Assembly: GCA_021776885.1 (NCBI GenBank)
Contig: JAJFFA010000119.1
Location: forward strand, 1-6,376
Origin: Planctomycetota bacterium
Lineage (GTDB): Bacteria > Planctomycetota > UBA1135 > GCA-002686595
Length of the DNA: 6,376 nt
Reading direction: 5' to 3'
Each line of letters starts with the position of its first letter. Positions within the stretch are counted from its first letter, which is position 1. Below, piece by piece: positions 5,471-6,376 of this stretch. The notes below the pieces were generated by a model. It made no database searches and was not told the DNA's origin. It saw nothing but the letters and a program-made list of their open reading frames with translations. The translations under genes and the position numbers were made by a program.

Positions 5471-6376
5471 ATGAAGCTCTCGATCCTCACGCTCATCGCC
5501 CTCGCGGCTTGCCTCCCGCTCTTCGCGTCCCCCACGGCTGCGTCGGCCCCGAACACACGCCGCGTGCAAGACCCCGACTTGCAAGCGTTCAGCGGCAGGT
5601 GGCTCTACGTCGAGGACCGCACCGAGGGCCGCCCCACGGAGGAGCAAGGCCCCCCCATGATGGTGACGTTCGGGCTGCGCATCGAGGAGGGCAGGGTCGT
5701 CCTGGAGCGCGCCCGGAGCGAAGAGCCCTTCCCGATCGACGGCTCGAGCATCGAAACCGCCGCGACCGGAGGGAGGACCAAGCGCTTTCGCGGGAGCTGG
5801 AAGGACGGAACGCTCGTGTACGAGCAGGACTACCTGCACGACTCGGAGAACAAGGTCACCGGATTGCTTCGGAGAGAGTTTCGGATCACGCCCGAAGGAC
5901 TGCAGGTGCGCGTCATCCTCGAGGAGTATGGGATGGACTCGTACGCGCTCTACAGCCACCCCGAGGACATCCCCATGCCGGAGCCGGCCCAGGCCACGAT
6001 GGTCGACTTGGCCTGGCTGGCCGGCGTATGGACCGGAACTAGCGGCTCGTCATCGATCGAGGAGCGCTGGAGCCCGCCGTCAGGCGGCGCGATGCTCGGC
6101 GTGTCGCGCACGGTCAAGGACGGCAGGATGCGCTCCTTCGAGTACCTGCGCGTTTTCGAACGCGACAGCGGGCTCGTCTACGCCGCGCAGCCCGGCGGCA
6201 ATCCGCCGACTGAGTTCGTGCTTACCGAGCTGTACACCGAGCTGGACACCGGCTTCGCGGTGTTCGAGAACCCCCGCCACGACTCGCCGCAGCGGATCGT
6301 GTACGAACTCTCGCACGAGGGGGCCCTGAGCGCCACGATCGGCTTCATCAACGGCGGGCGCGGCACACGCTTCGAG
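5471..6376 (+). CDS. Secreted tandem lipocalin-like protein with C-terminal DUF6265 domain (partial at right edge)
   Basis: 302 codons are visible with no stop, so the 3' end lies outside the window. Residues 1-26 are a signal peptide ending ASA; LAAC at 11-14 resembles a lipobox but is very early and is followed by more hydrophobic residues, so ordinary cleavage is favoured. Residues about 38-155 form a beta-rich domain starting with a lipocalin-like G-x-W (42-44). Residues about 178-302 match DUF6265: LAWLAGVWTG with a second G-x-W (185-187), EERWSPPSGGAMLGVSRTV, YAAQPGGNPPTEF and FENPRHDSPQRIVYE. Many DUF6265 proteins have Phe where this has Ser in HDSPQR. By length it should end soon after the window edge. 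ATG 5471 is set by the signal peptide; no Shine-Dalgarno is seen. The ligand or activity of DUF6265 is unknown. Confidence 0.87.
   Translation, partial: MKLSILTLIALAACLPLFASPTAASAPNTRRVQDPDLQAFSGRWLYVEDRTEGRPTEEQGPPMMVTFGLRIEEGRVVLERARSEEPFPIDGSSIETAATGGRTKRFRGSWKDGTLVYEQDYLHDSENKVTGLLRREFRITPEGLQVRVILEEYGMDSYALYSHPEDIPMPEPAQATMVDLAWLAGVWTGTSGSSSIEERWSPPSGGAMLGVSRTVKDGRMRSFEYLRVFERDSGLVYAAQPGGNPPTEFVLTELYTELDTGFAVFENPRHDSPQRIVYELSHEGALSATIGFINGGRGTRFE

Noticed and set aside
5481..5514. LAAC at residues 11-14 of the DUF6265 protein as a lipoprotein box.
   Set aside because: The cysteine is too early and hydrophobic residues continue after it, with a better ordinary signal peptidase site at ASA (24-26).
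3995..5959. A 654-codon open frame on the minus strand, antisense to the end of the sulfotransferase gene, all of marC and part of the DUF6265 gene.
   Set aside because: It crosses three well-supported plus-strand genes and their gaps and shows no recognisable domain, only Arg/Asp/Glu-rich sequence typical of an antisense frame in GC-rich DNA.

Overview
This is a GC-rich bacterial window with five substantial protein genes and the first codons of a sixth. The coding set is an OmpR-type response regulator, a secreted animal-type haem peroxidase, a secreted aryl-sulfate sulfotransferase-like enzyme, a MarC-family membrane protein and a secreted tandem lipocalin-like/DUF6265 protein cut by the right edge. 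Several features fit Planctomycetota or another marine-type high-GC phylum such as Myxococcota. These are the two large exported enzymes with this fold combination, a sulfatase-tail-like LRALGYVG motif inside the sulfotransferase, and clear Shine-Dalgarno sites at only some genes. The taxonomic placement is an inference and is not proven by any marker gene here.

Layout: the left end (1-706) is on the minus strand. A response regulator (26-706) overlaps by GTGA the start of what looks like its sensor kinase, which runs out of the window. A 254-bp divergent region (707-960) separates it from the plus-strand peroxidase (961-2661). A 267-bp gap (2662-2928) holds a hairpin directly after the peroxidase stop and then a large nested inverted repeat followed by a T-tract, probably a terminator. 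The sulfotransferase-like gene (2929-4524) follows. Next comes a gap rich in inverted repeats (4525-4729), then marC (4730-5338), a short gap with a hairpin (5339-5470), and the partial DUF6265 protein (5471 to the end).

How the genes may work together: the four plus-strand genes are separated by gaps of roughly 130-270 bp with terminator-like structures, so they look like separate transcription units rather than an operon. The peroxidase and the sulfotransferase are both predicted to be extracytoplasmic. Both belong to families that act on phenolic substrates or small anions (halide/peroxide and aryl sulfate respectively), so a shared niche such as phenolic or sulfated-compound chemistry at the cell surface is possible but speculative. 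The divergent two-component pair is a reasonable candidate regulator of the peroxidase.

I see no RNA genes, CRISPR arrays, insertion sequences or phage genes. The most unusual material is in the non-coding DNA and in linkers: a nested inverted repeat with a 29-nt pure pyrimidine loop, overlapping hairpins after the sulfotransferase, and strong palindromes inside a Gly/Pro/Arg-rich coding linker.
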